A stretch of 64,000 nt of DNA from positions 2,542,001 to 2,606,000 of the forward strand of contig NC_057924.1 in NCBI RefSeq assembly GCF_018873765.1. The letters are read 5' to 3'. The notes under the pieces are model-generated. The model saw nothing but the letters and a program-made list of their open reading frames with translations, did no database searches and had not been told where the DNA came from. Below are positions 45,146 to 55,949 of this stretch, one piece after another (position 1 is the stretch's first letter; each line of letters begins with the position of its first letter). The stretch is from Telopea speciosissima (lineage: Eukaryota > Streptophyta > Magnoliopsida > Proteales > Proteaceae). A program made the position numbers and the translations under genes.

Positions 45146-46623
45146 CTTCCTCCCCAACAATCACTTGAGAAGATCCAAGCAAAAGCCCACAAATGACAAA
45201 AACCTTATACCACAAACACGAACTATTTGTAGAAACCAAAACTCTGATAGCGTTTCTTGCATGCAACAACTACCAAAAAACACAGTAACCCACTTGACTA
45301 GGGCAGCCTTACCTTACCCTACCATACCCTACCCTACAAATTTAAGGTCATTCATGAGGAAACTTCACAATCTAGGCATCTGGGTCTGCATTTAAGGACA
45401 GGAGACAGAACACTGGATACGGGCACAGCAGCCAGAGTCCCAAACTAGCTAGAGATTTCGATTTATCTCTCTGGGGAAAAGAGAGTTTCTTGGGGATAGT
45501 CAAGACTTCAGACTGATCTGACTTCTGGAAGATGGAAACCCAAGAGAGAGATGCGCCTTAAATTCTCATTAAAGGAAGGCGTGGTGGAATTTATGATGAT
45601 CCATTTCTTCTCTGTAGAGCTTTATGGGATGATATGCTTTGATAGGTATCGCCGAGATATGGTCCTTTGTAAGAAGTAATAACTCAAGAAGAAGACCCAA
45701 GCAAATAGCAATGGCGAAGGTTGTCCTTTTCCCCTTTTTTTTTTCCTGAGATAAAGAAAAATTTTGTTGATTGGTGGGGGAGACAACAAGGGATGAAGAA
45801 ATGATTAAAGTGGGACTATTTTGTTTTCTAAAACTATGGCTAGTGAGTTGGTGAGGGGCTGTTGGTGGTAGTGGTTTAATTTTTGGGTTCTCAGTGTTCA
45901 CATTGTATTGGGATTCAAGTGGTTTAATTTGCAGTTTCTTAATTCTGCAAAATTTTTTTTTGTTTGGAAGTGACGATGATGATGACAATGATTATAAAGA
46001 CGATGACAAAGCTTCAATGCTCCACCTTTAATAGGTTCCTCGATTTGTATGGTTGGATCTCATTCCCATTTTTAAATCTATGGTTTCATTTTATGCTCAA
46101 GTAGATATCAATTGGTTCAGTTTTGGTTGATTTTTTTTTTTTTTTCCTATTAGGGTAAGAGTGGTTTAGACATTTAATGATCAATATACCTTTGATAGGG
46201 TAGAATGACATTATTGTCTTCTTCTTCTCGGTTCTCACCCTCCTCTTCTCACCCTGCACTGCCATCTTCCTTGCAGAAATATTGTCCAGGTTGTATTCAA
46301 TTTTAAATGGTTTTCTTGGCTTCAGGATAACTCTATCTGAAAATGGAACAACACAACATGCGCATGAAGAATAGAAATTTATGTACTAATGCATTCTCAT
46401 CCTTGGAATTTAGAATGCATTTTTATTTGAGCATGAAAACATTGTTTGGATGCATGTTCCACTAAATGCATTCTTGATTTTACATTCCTGGTTCCCAAAA
46501 GAAAAACAATTTTAGATTCCTCGTATTCTTTTTCAGTATTTTGTCGAATTCTAAAGATATCAAAACTCAAGCAAACCAAACTCAATACAATAGAATATAA
46601 AATAGATTGAAGGAAATACATTT
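45146..46623. other. Intergenic region upstream of CASPL
   Basis: Includes the CASPL promoter and a minus-strand open frame 45569-45988 that lacks an ATG at its start; see findings. ACCCTACC-type short repeats lie near 45310. No other gene seen. Confidence 0.4.
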
Positions 46624-46631
46624 AAATAGAC

Positions 46632-47144
46632 CATCGTTGAAAAATCAGGTTTTTTGACTCGACTCGTCTTCTAGAAAAACCTAGTGATTCGGTCTTGTCA
46701 AACATGATCAAGACAAATCATGTTTTTTAATTTTATAATACAATAAATATGTATAAATTAGTAAAAAATCATCAAAAGACAGAAAAATATGGAAAAAACA
46801 AAAAAAAATAATCACATATCAATGCATTTTGAATTTATACCATTGAACAAGAGAAGGGAGTCGAGGAGTTGAGACTTTCTTATTGTTTTAAATTATGGAT
46901 TTACTATTTTGTTAACTCTGTTTTTAAGTGAACTAGTTTACAATTCTTTTAAAAACGACTACACTCGTCGATTTTGTCATGACTCGGGTAAAAAATACTG
47001 AGTCTTATTTGACTCAGACCAGTTATGATCCAGTCTCATCAATTTTGTACCCTGTTCTAGTCTACACGACTCTTAATCAGGTTTTCAAATTTTTTACTCG
47101 ACTCGAGCGACTCGTCCCAATCAAAACCCAGTTTTCCAACTATG
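46632..47144. mobile_element. hAT-like MITE with perfect 8-bp target duplication
   Basis: Flanked on both sides by AAATAGAC (46624-46631 and 47145-47152). Ends CATCGTTGAAAAATCAGG and CCCAGTTTTCCAACTATG are imperfect inverted repeats. The interior has GACTCGACTCG near both sides and an AT-rich centre. 513 bases, no coding capacity. Confidence 0.8.
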
Positions 47145-47164
47145 AAATAGACAACTAGATCCCC

Positions 47165-47245
47165 TCCTCATTTCCAAAAAAAAAACTAGATCCCCTCCCC
47201 CTTCCCCCCTCCCCCCACCCCCCCACCCCACCCTACCCCACCCAA
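47165..47245. repeat. C-rich low-complexity tract
   Basis: Runs of CCCCTCCC and CCCCACCCC, followed by AATAAT repeats. Confidence 0.8.
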
Positions 47246-47795
47246 TCCAAAAATAATAATAATAAATAAAACAGAAATAAAAGCATCAAGCTAGGAAACT
47301 TCAATGGCCAATGCATAATTTCTTTGTTTCATCTGTTCACGAGCTTCGTTTTTTGACTTAGATGCCATGTCAATCTGCCTAATTAGTTCCTCAACAATTT
47401 CATTTGTTCTCTTGATAATACCATACAATTAGCAATTCTTTGTACTTTTTTTTTGGGTAATTAATTCTTTGTACTTTTGAGATATAGGGAGTCCGGAACT
47501 AGAGAAATTATTGAAGCCACTGAAGTCCCCCGAGAGCTTCTCAATACCAGTCATAATGTCATGAGTTCAATGAAATCAGACATTTATCATCAAAAGCCAC
47601 AACCTTGGCTTGAAACTTTAATAAAGGCTTTATTTCTCTATACAAGCATTTCTATGGATGTTGACAAGCCTCGTTAGGTATACTGCACTTGAGGTGTACT
47701 GTACATGAGGTGATAAAAATTCCCCGTTAGGGATGTGTTCATCTATACTGTGGATAAGTTCTCCAAATCTCCTATTTGACTAATAGGAGAAAGTT

Positions 47796-47935
47796 TTCCG
47801 TCCAAAAGTGTGATCTATCTCAGCATTCCCATGAGTCTATCTCTCTCCTTCTCATATGAAAAGACACCTCTACCTCTTTGTTTTGAGGAAGAGAGAGATA
47901 GACACATGAGAGTGCTGTCGTAGGCCACACTCCCG
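47796..47935. mobile_element. Fold-back element, CTATCTCTCTC family
   Basis: Left arm AGTGTGATCTATCTCAGCAT plus GAGTCTATCTCTCTC pairs with right arm GAGAGAGATAGACAC plus GTGCTGTCG and CCACACT. Related in its inner part to 25188-25362. Confidence 0.65.
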
Positions 47936-47956
47936 AACAAAGAACTACTTCCCAAT

Positions 47957-48553
47957 TAAGGGTGTCAATATGTACAAATCAAAACCAAAATTTTTCATTA
48001 GCTAAAAATGAAATGGAATCTAATTTATTCGATTTTTATTTGGTTAATATATTTGATCTCATTCACTTCATACAATATGTATGCATTTTTTTACCCAAAA
48101 AAAGAAAGGCATGATTTTTTGTTCTTAGGTAAACCATAAAGGCATGAATTGCGCAAGTTCTTTCGGTTAAGATGGCATGCACCTTGGAGGACATAAGACT
48201 TCTTGATCAATTACAACCTCGTGAAAATAAGTCCCACAATGTATGAAAACTTTTCAACCCTTTGAATACAACTCAAGAAATAAATCCATACAAAGGTAAT
48301 TTCACATAATTCAACAAAAAAACACATGATCGTAGAGTTTAGTATGGTTTAAGTTTGGTTCAGGTTTGATTTATATAATTTAGATATTATTTGATTCGAT
48401 TCAAACTAATTTTTTTAATCTAAAACCAAAATCAAACCAAATGCAATTTCACTTTTCAAAACCAAAATCAAACCGATTTTTTTTTTTTCTGTTCGATTCG
48501 ACTCAATTTTAAATGGCTGGTTTCAATAACGATTCTAAATTGACACTCCTAAG
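47957..48553. mobile_element. Probable hAT-like MITE, AGGGTGTCAAT type
   Basis: Left AAGGGTGTCAATATG and right AAATTGACACTCCT are inverted ends. Both sides hold AAACCAAAATC words. The middle (about 48110-48330) looks unrelated and may be an insertion. No clear target duplication. Confidence 0.5.
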
Positions 48554-48724
48554 AAGAAGAGTATGAGGGGCGACAAAGAGAGGGCATGGATAAACATCTT
48601 CACAATGACAGCGGCATGTGAATCTTTTCCCTTAGAAAATATTGGTGACAATTTTTCAAAGGCTGGAATGTGGTAAAAGAGGCAGATCCCAAAGTGTTAT
48701 TATGTTCTCTAATAAAGTTTCATC

Positions 48725-49000
48725 TCAAATAAAATTGGATTGAGTTTTCCTCCACCCATAGAGGATGATTCACCCACCATCCTAGGGTTCACAAACTCTC
48801 CTAGGGTTTTTGTTTGTTTCAAAATAAACTCCTGATACCCTTTCCTGCCCTCTCCCACCCTGCCGTGAATGAAACTCAGTCCTCTCTGACAATGTGGCCA
48901 TGTGGTTCTCAAGGGTACTATTATTGGGATGTGGCGTGGGAGATTCCTCCCACACTGACGGCGTGGGAAACCCTCTGCCGTCTTCTTTTGTGGAACGAAC
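48725..49000. repeat. Repeat cluster upstream of the TMEM256-like gene
   Basis: GAGTTTTCCTCCACCCATAG and ACCATCCTAGGGTTCAC resemble the repeat in the SERP intron (22090-22275). GTGGGAGATTCCTCCCACAC at 48938 recurs at 55910 and in altered form at 57970. It lies within the probable promoter. Confidence 0.45.
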
Positions 49001-49134
49001 GAGTATCGTGATTCGTCGACTCGTAGTAAGCAGAAATCCGAGTTTCCAACATCGAGTCTTCGACGTTCAAACTTCGAAGTCCAAGAGAGGAAGTCGTGCG
49101 CTAATCTTCTGTTCGCACATCTGCTCGAGCGACA

Positions 49135-51344
49135 ATGGATCCTCGTCTATGGCACAAAGTTGCTGCCATCTCTGGTACTCTCCATTTCCCTCTCACTGCT
49201 TTTATTCTTTTTGTGACTCCCTGAATTACTCTCTTACAGAGCTCCAATTTCGAAACAGGAGTTGCAGCTCTTGGTCTTGGCACCTATGGATCCCATGTTT
49301 TCAAACCTGAAAACCCAGTTTACAAAGAGGTATACTTATACTTTGATCTTAATTTTCCGATATTGGTTATTTCGTCCTTTTTAATACAGAGAATAATAAA
49401 CGAAAATAAAGAAAGAGAAAACGGGAAGTAATCCATTCGAGAAATTTTCTTGATTGCTTGTATTTCATTTGGAGCACATCTTTGATTACAAATTTGTTTT
49501 CATTCTGTGAAAATTTAGGTTTGGCACACTGCATCCCTCTACCACTTGGTTCACACGGCAGCTTTGGTTGCAGCTCCCGTCACCAAACACCCCAACATTG
49601 TAAAATACCCGCTTCCATTAACTGTCTGATTTCATATGTTCTTTGCCAGAATTAGGTCATGAGCGTTGATTGTCGATGCACAGAAACAGGAAATTTGTTC
49701 CTTCTTAAATTTTGTATCATTTTGAAACAAATTTTGTTATCTTCTTGTTGTTTGGTGTAGTTTGGAGGCCTTCTGACCGCTGGAATTCTGGCTTTCTCGG
49801 GAACGTAAGTGCGAAGTCCCATTTTTTTTTTTTTTTGTTACTTGATACGCAAGTCATAATCTTTAGTGGGTTCTTTGCAACCATGCTAGATTCTGAAGTG
49901 ATTCATTCAGATTTGTGGGGATTGATGGTATTACTTTGAATTATGCCGATGTGTGAAAAGCATAGCTTTCACAGCGTCTATGCGATCCTATTTGTTGGAG
50001 GGAAGAAAATCAAGGTGACACCGACGAGGCGTCAAGGGGGGTTGCCTAGATTTCCAGCGAAGGGTGCCTGAACACCTAGTCGACGCCTTGACAACAACGA
50101 TAAGAAATATCTGTCTATTTCTTAAGCATGGGATGAGATGGATCAGGAGAAATACACGCTTCGTTCGAATCCTGAACAGTAGAATTGAATCTACTCTCTT
50201 CTAGCTCCTCCTTTTAGGTTTAACAATAGGTTACAGCGGCATATGATAGATCTCTATTTTACTTAGCATGCACCTATGTCTCAAAAGTCTTGTTGCCCTT
50301 CTTCTGATCCTGAATGATTCTTCCTTTCAGGATTTGCTAGGGCCATGACTTACCTGAGGCCCAATTCAGAACATACTCAGATTTTTACAACTATTGCTGG
50401 TAGTTACAAAAATCTGGGGGCAAATTGAATGGGTATGGTGGGTTTAATAATGCTGTTTTGTCCTTGGACTGCTCCCATTGTCTCAAACATTAACTTATTG
50501 CTCTAAAACTTCACCAGACCATGCACTAATTAAGCCTCTTCATATTAAACTGTATTGTGTGGCCTTGGACAACTTCGGTCAAGTGCTTCTGACTATGTCG
50601 TTTCCTAAAATGTAGGTAACTTTTCTTTTTATATGTGATGAGTGGAATCAAAGTCATCATTGTTCTTCAATCATAATTTGACAATCTAAGATGATTCTGT
50701 GAATTATGGGTTAAATGATAGGATACTATGATAACTTTTACTGGCTATGGTGTTTACGCATACATGACTGTCCTTGCAGCTGGATGTGGGGCAACTAGTT
50801 TGTAACCTAACATAGGTATCTTCCAGCATAGTAAGGAACCTGGTGGATGGTCATAGTGATTGTTAGTGATTTCTGTTTTTGCTTTCACTTTTCTGCCAAA
50901 TGGATGGAACCCATGTTGTAATTCAAAACAAAATTCCGTAGTCCTAGAAAGTTATTGAAATGCCCAATTAGGAATAGGATTTATTGTTTTGCTACTCATT
51001 GGCATGTGAATGTAATATTTGTTTGGTGAAGGCACTAGTCTTGGCAGGGGGAACAAGTCAGACTGTATAAGAACCATTGCTACCATCCATCCCTTGGCTG
51101 AAATTTGATTTGGCTATCCTGAAGATTGAAGATTTGCAATATTAGAGCAAAGAACCTTCTAATAATTTGTTTATATTGAATTTATAATGTTTCCAGCTTA
51201 ATTTTTCAATTAGATAAAAGGAAATTCCTATTGAGGTTTTGCAGGTGTTATGCTGTTGCATATCTTGAAGACCGAAAATATTCTACTTTGGCTCCCTTTG
51301 GAGGCTTCGCATTTATTGGTGCCTGGGCAAGCCTGCTTTTCTAG
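49135..51344 (+). CDS. TMEM256/DUF423 family small membrane protein
   Basis: Five short exons: 49135-49174, 49259-49329, 49519-49599, 49761-49804, 51245-51344, giving 111 residues. Landmarks are MDPRLWHKVAAISG, AALGLGTYGSHVF, VWHTASLYHLVHTAAL, FGGLLTAGILAFSGTCYA and GGFAFIGAWASLLF. There are four hydrophobic segments. The histidine-rich YHLVH region and the final GGxxxIxGW motif are typical. Biochemical function is unknown; relatives occur from bacteria to humans. Exon 2 must start at 49259 (after GAAACAG) because the earlier AG would break the GVAALG frame. The last intron is 1.44 kb and carries a GC-rich patch at about 49980-50100. Confidence 0.9.
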
Positions 51345-51827
51345 ATCATTGAGCTTCCTCGAAACAGCATCAAGGCTCACCTTAGCTGAATACCTAGAAT
51401 CAGCAAAATGCTTTGGTTAAGAGATTGAAGAGAAACAATTAATGTAAGCTTTTTGTATTTGGTTTGGGGTTGGACAGTTGCCAATGGATGCTTAATCTGG
51501 TAGATGCATATACGGTTGTTATCTCGTGGATAGAAGGCTTGTGAATGTTACTTTAATCCACAACTGGACAGGTTGTCCTTAACCATAAATTTAAAGTAAA
51601 TGAAAATAATTGTGATATCAGTGATGGATGTTGACTGGTATTTTACTGTTATAAATACTATTATGACAGCAGTTCTGACTAAGTTAATAAGAGTGGGTCT
51701 TGGGTTTTTCCAATATTTTGCCCAGCTCTTGAGCAATTTGAAGGATGAACTGCTGGTAGTTGGTATATGTGTCGGAACGTATTTTCACCATTTCTGGATT
51801 TCTTTTAGGGGTGGGGGAGAAGATTTA

Positions 51828-51963
51828 GGCTGTGTTTGTTATGCATCTTTTGATAGATTCTGGGTCTAGAATGTACTCTGAAACCCGGTTTTTCTCTATT
51901 TTCTCACTTCAGAATGTGCTCTAGACTCAGAATCTATTCCAAGAATGCATACCAAACACAGCC
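51828..51963. mobile_element. Tourist-like MITE
   Basis: GGCTGTGTTTGTTATGCAT and ATGCATACCAAACACAGCC are inverted ends, flanked by TTA on both sides (51825-51827, 51964-51966). This is the pattern of PIF/Harbinger MITEs. The interior also pairs (TAGATTCTGGGTCTAGA against TCTAGACTCAGAATCTA), so the whole 136 bases can fold back. Confidence 0.85.
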
Positions 51964-51966
51964 TTA

Positions 51967-52787
51967 ATTACGCGTCTAGTTGCATGATGATTCAAGTTGA
52001 CTTGATCATTAAGTACCTCTTAACCTTCGGATTTCTGACTGCATTGATGCATATATTGAAGATATTTCAGTTACATAATTGATGGAAATTTAGCCTTTGA
52101 AAGAAAGGGGATCCTTGTTCATTCTTCACCAACATTCATTCAATACACTTGTCATACAAGAATGAAGAATATCCATGACACAATTGATATATATGATCGA
52201 ATCCCTCAACAAGGAAGAAACTGCTTCCAATCTCAAATTCTACATGCAGAAAACACTGCTGAAAATCCTCCCACTTCTATGTCATGGAAGAAACTCATAA
52301 TGACATGAATTATGACCTGCAACCAAAAAAAAAATAAAAAAAAGGAAGGTTATGATCTCTACTTCACAATCTGTAAATGATGCATATTAACCACTTAAGC
52401 ATGATTAACAAACAAGACTGGGTTGGCTATAATCTATCAGGTGACTTCACGGAACAGATGAAGAACAGCCCCCTCTTTATGATGTTTCATGTTTCAAATG
52501 TCATGTTAGGGCCATCTATCTACTTCTAAGTCACTGCAGAGGATCCCCTACATGGAAATTCAGGATTTCACATGCTTTTAGTCTTAGTAGCCCTCACATG
52601 GGTTACCAATGGTAAGTCTCTAAACTTTTATATTGTTGGTATACTTTATTGTTATATTTTTGTAATTTAAATCCCATCAGAGATAACACTCCCATTACTT
52701 AACAGTGCTGGATCCACTTTAACGCAGGCTTTTATTTGTTGTAAAGAAAAACATGAAACATGGTCTATCACACAGGATTCGGGTCCT
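51967..52787. other. Intergenic stretch
   Basis: AT-rich, no gene or clear repeat recognised. Confidence 0.4.
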
Positions 52788-52924
52788 CTGTAGCACGACA
52801 CAGTATGTAGCACACCATTCAACGGCAATGTGTGTTCGAACAAGCAACCCAACACACAGGCAGGATGTTGGGCTGTATGTCCGAACACATAGGCCGTTGA
52901 ATGTGCGCTATAAAGGAGCCCTAC
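52788..52924. mobile_element. Fold-back element
   Basis: GGTCCTCTGTAGC, CATTCAACGGC and TGTGTTCG on the left pair with CGAACACATAGGCCGTTGAATG and GGAGCCCTAC on the right, with CAACCCAACA / TGTTGGGCTG inside. GC-rich against the background. Confidence 0.65.
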
Positions 52925-53199
52925 GCCTATAACCAAATGGGGCTACACATTCCAGGCACATGCACTTGCTATTGCTAATTCATACCACCATGTGATTCAT
53001 GTTGTCGTTACTTGGTAGACATGCAAACTACCTTATTGACTAAGTACCCTTTTCTACGGACTAAATCCTGGGTGTACAAAATATTTACTTAACTGTTCAA
53101 GTCTTTGAACTATGTTCGCTATGGGTAATGGAAGTTTAGCTCTCTTGTACCAAATCAAAAAAAAAAATTTTAAGTCATAAATCATGACTCGTGATTAGG

Positions 53200-53435
53200 A
53201 TTTAAAAACTTGGAATCGGGATCTGGATCAGCCCTGAGATCGGTTAGAATTCTTGGCCGGAATCGATCAAAACATGCCATATCCCTAGTTTTTGTATGAG
53301 GATCGGCCGAGCCGGATTGACAAGAATTGGGATTGACCGAGCTAGATCGGCCAGAATCGTTCCGATCTGGAAATGATGCTCATGATCATCTGGTATGGTC
53401 GATTTCGGCAGGTAGAGAATTGCTTAGTGAGACCA
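53200..53435. repeat. Dispersed GATCGGCC repeat
   Basis: TTGGAATCGGGATCTGGATC, GATCGGCCGAGCCGG and CGAGCTAGATCGGCC words, same family as 43060-43400 and 55690-55870. It sits just downstream of the X8 gene. Confidence 0.45.
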
Positions 53436-53440
53436 ACAGT

Positions 53441-54289
53441 TTAAGTAATCAGAATTGAGGAATTAATCGGCAAAGAAACTCTATTATCACTGGACTGATT
53501 CTGCCAACCCATCCGGATTCCTTGAACAGTGGTGGGAGCTGTATAACAATGGGTCACTGATGCTTGCATCTGAACCCAAGTAGAACAGATCTCTTCTTTG
53601 AAATAAGGGTTAAAAGAATAAAACCAATGCAATCAATGTGATTGAAAAGAGGAATAGAAGGATTTCTTTAGGACTTACTGGGGTCAAGCTGTGTGATCAT
53701 GGCAGCACCATTGAAGTAACAACTTCCCCCTTTATTCTTGAATTTCTGATAGTAGCTGTTGAAGGCATAAGAGGCATGGTCCTTCAAATTATTTGGGAGG
53801 TAACATGGCTGCTTCGGTTGTATCTTACTGCAATCAGCACCACCTTTCCCACAAGCCCAATCAATTGCCTTCTGCAGCTCATTATCTGGTGTCTGTTCAT
53901 CAGCTATGCACCACTCCTCAAGTTGCGCATCTAATGTTTGCCAAAATGACAGAAATCAGAACAAGAGAAAGATAACACAGATCAATGTGGCATTGAGAGA
54001 GAGTGAGCCAAAACCCAAAATTAGAAAAGCAAATTAAAAAAAAAAAATTCATCAATCATTCATCACTTAAGATCCAAAGTTTTCTGCTCTTCTACTATTA
54101 AGATTCAGTTTTTCATGAATGGGGTTATCTACTTTCCTCTTAAATACAGAACTTCTAAGCTTAAACACGAAGAACACAGATCAGACTGAGAGATAAAATC
54201 AAATGGGTATTGGCTATGGTACCTGATTGATGCAGAATTACCACAAGGAAGAGCAGAGCAAGAAGAATACTTGGCATCACAGACGACAT
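53441..54289 (-). CDS. Secreted X8 (CBM43) domain protein
   Basis: Small cell-wall protein with a carbohydrate-binding X8 domain, which binds beta-1,3-glucan (callose). Exon 1 (54223-54289) encodes a signal peptide, MSSVMPSILLALLFLVVILH. Exon 2 (53679-53930) encodes the domain: EEWCIADEQTP, AIDWACGKGGADCSKI, PCYLPN, HASYAFNSYYQKFKNKGGSC and FNGAAMITQLDP. Five of six conserved cysteines are here. The last exon is uncertain. An acceptor after GGGTTCAG gives exon 53487-53569 and the ending DPNASIS...HHCSRNPDG. An acceptor after GCATCAG gives 53441-53556 and DPMTHCYT, which puts the sixth cysteine almost at the usual spacing. The feature spans both. No GPI tail is evident. Domain and signal peptide are sure, the C-terminus is not. 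Confidence 0.85.
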
Positions 54290-54599
54290 TGTTCTTACTG
54301 AGCTCTATCTGAGGAAGAACTATCCAAATAGTCCAAATAGTTCATCCTTATAAAGAGAAGCAATGAGAGAATATTGAATAAATTCGCAGCGTTACTCCTG
54401 CTGCTATCCAGTAACTAACCAAAAAAAAGGCAATAATACGTTTCTTTGGTTTTACGTAACGGTCGACATTCATTCTTTGGAGAGATTTACACTGAATTTC
54501 CAAAACTACCCTTTCTTTTCATATTTATTTTATAATAAATAGTTAAATATATAATTTTCCTAAACTAGATCGAAAAATCCCACTCTCTATTATACGGGG

Positions 54600-54840
54600 A
54601 GATCTAAGCAAGGTTCAAGGTATTGGTATCATATCGGCCGATAAATTTTATATCACTCATATCCAATTTGATACTTGACTGATACGGTAGTTGTGTATCA
54701 ATCCAAGGGCAAAATGTTTAAAAAAATAAAGGCAAAACCGTCCATTGCAGCTTGTATCAGCAGATCAGTATCGGTATCAACTCGGACCAATTCTGACCCT
54801 GATATCGTGATTTAAATCCATTTCATGTACTCTTTGATCA
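54600..54840. repeat. Dispersed GGTATCGG repeat, end-less copy
   Basis: ATATCGGCCGATAAATTT, AAGGGCAAAATGTTTAAAAA and GATCAGTATCGGTATCAAC match the internal sequence of CATGG-family MITEs. No inverted ends or target duplication. Confidence 0.45.
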
Positions 54841-55052
54841 CCAATCTCGAGCATTTGAAAAGTGGGATGGATGGTTATGTGTCGAAGCCAATTTGATCTT
54901 TTTCTTATCATCAATCTTGAGAGCATCAATATAATCCCCTAGACGAAGAAACCTCAAGCACTATAATGGTCACAAAAGGAAAAAGGTAAATATTCTCCTT
55001 CTCTTAACAGATCTGTCATTGTGACCCAATAAGACAAAGAGAATTAAAAAAA

Positions 55053-55410
55053 AGGACGTATCCAGTGCACAACATGGTTTTAGTGTACGGTATCGGTAAC
55101 AAGTAAAATTGATACGATATCGATACGGTAGTGACTTGGATCGATTGTATCGGACAAAATTATCCCTGAATTTCTTTTAAAAAATAAATTTTCTAACCAT
55201 TTTACCCCTTGTCCGTACCGTACTACCAATATTGAATCGGCACGATATTAGTATCGATGATTAGCAAAACCAGTACGTATCGCCCGATATACGATACCGA
55301 TACTTAGAACCATGGTGCACAAGGCTTCCACCACTGTGGGGTCTAAGGAGAGTCATAATGTACGTAACTTTACCCCTGCTTTTGCAGAGAAAGTGCTTCC
55401 AATACTCCTT
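55053..55410 (-). mobile_element. Au-type SINE split by a MITE
   Basis: Read on the minus strand: GCAAAAGCAGGGGTAAAG, a CTTAGACCCCACAGTGGTGG region, AAGCCTTGTGCAC, then after the insertion TGCACTGGATACGTCC and a T run. This is an Au SINE lacking its 5' head. The element at 55073-55314 interrupts it within the GTGCAC motif. Confidence 0.8.
55073..55314. mobile_element. hAT-like MITE inserted in the SINE
   Basis: Ends CATGGTTTTAG and CTTAGAACCATG. Flanked by perfect 8-bp copies of GTGCACAA (55065-55072, 55315-55322). GATACGATATCGATACGG inside. It is the cleanest copy of the CATGG family here, and its insertion into the SINE fixes the order of events. Confidence 0.9.
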
Positions 55411-55439
55411 TTATAAAATATAAGGGGAAGTATTTTTTG

Positions 55440-55565
55440 TCTAGGTGTGTGGCTCTTATGCATGCCCGACATCAAGTGGGGTTTTATTTGCACATTTTAT
55501 GGGAGGGCACGGGGCAGTCATTTTGCCTCCATGTGTCTGGGCACAGGACATACGCTGCCAGACAG
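55440..55565. repeat. Dispersed GGCAGTCAT repeat copy
   Basis: GGGAGGGCACGGGGCAGTCA, CATGTGTCTGGGCACAGG and GCTGCCAGACAG resemble sequence at 63036-63163 and more distantly 11300-11430. Edges not clear. Confidence 0.45.
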
Positions 55566-55689
55566 ACTCCTTTGTCCCAAAATATAATTTTAGAGAAAAA
55601 GATTCTCACACTCACAATGTGGGAATTTTTTGCCACTCTTTCTCATCCTAACCATTTGAGACTTAAACTATGTGGGCCTAGAGATTCAA

Positions 55690-55945
55690 AACATGAAATA
55701 AGGATCTGGATTGATTCCAGCCAATCAAATCTGGATCGACCAAAATCGGCCAGATTTTGCCCTAACACTAGAATCTTGGAATGGATCGGCTGATCAAGAA
55801 CAGCCAGAGACAGGTTTGACCTCGGCTGATTCAGCTGATCCAATACTGATTCTTGAATCCCTATATAGACCTCATCACGAAATTGTTCCCATGCCATGAT
55901 TGGTGTGGCTTGGGAGATTCCTCCCACAATGATGGCATACCAATC
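55690..55945. repeat. Dispersed GATCGGC repeat plus GGGAGATTCCTCCC motif
   Basis: GGATCGACCAAAATCGGCC, GGATCGGCTGATC and TCGGCTGATTCAGC words of the same family as 43060 and 53200. From 55905 a GGGAGATTCCTCCCACAATG piece repeats the sequence at 48938. Confidence 0.45.
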
Positions 55946-55949
55946 CCTC

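Noticed and set aside
47477-47677. Short plus-strand frame after the C-rich tract
   Set aside because: No ATG at its start, no family resemblance, repeats on both sides.
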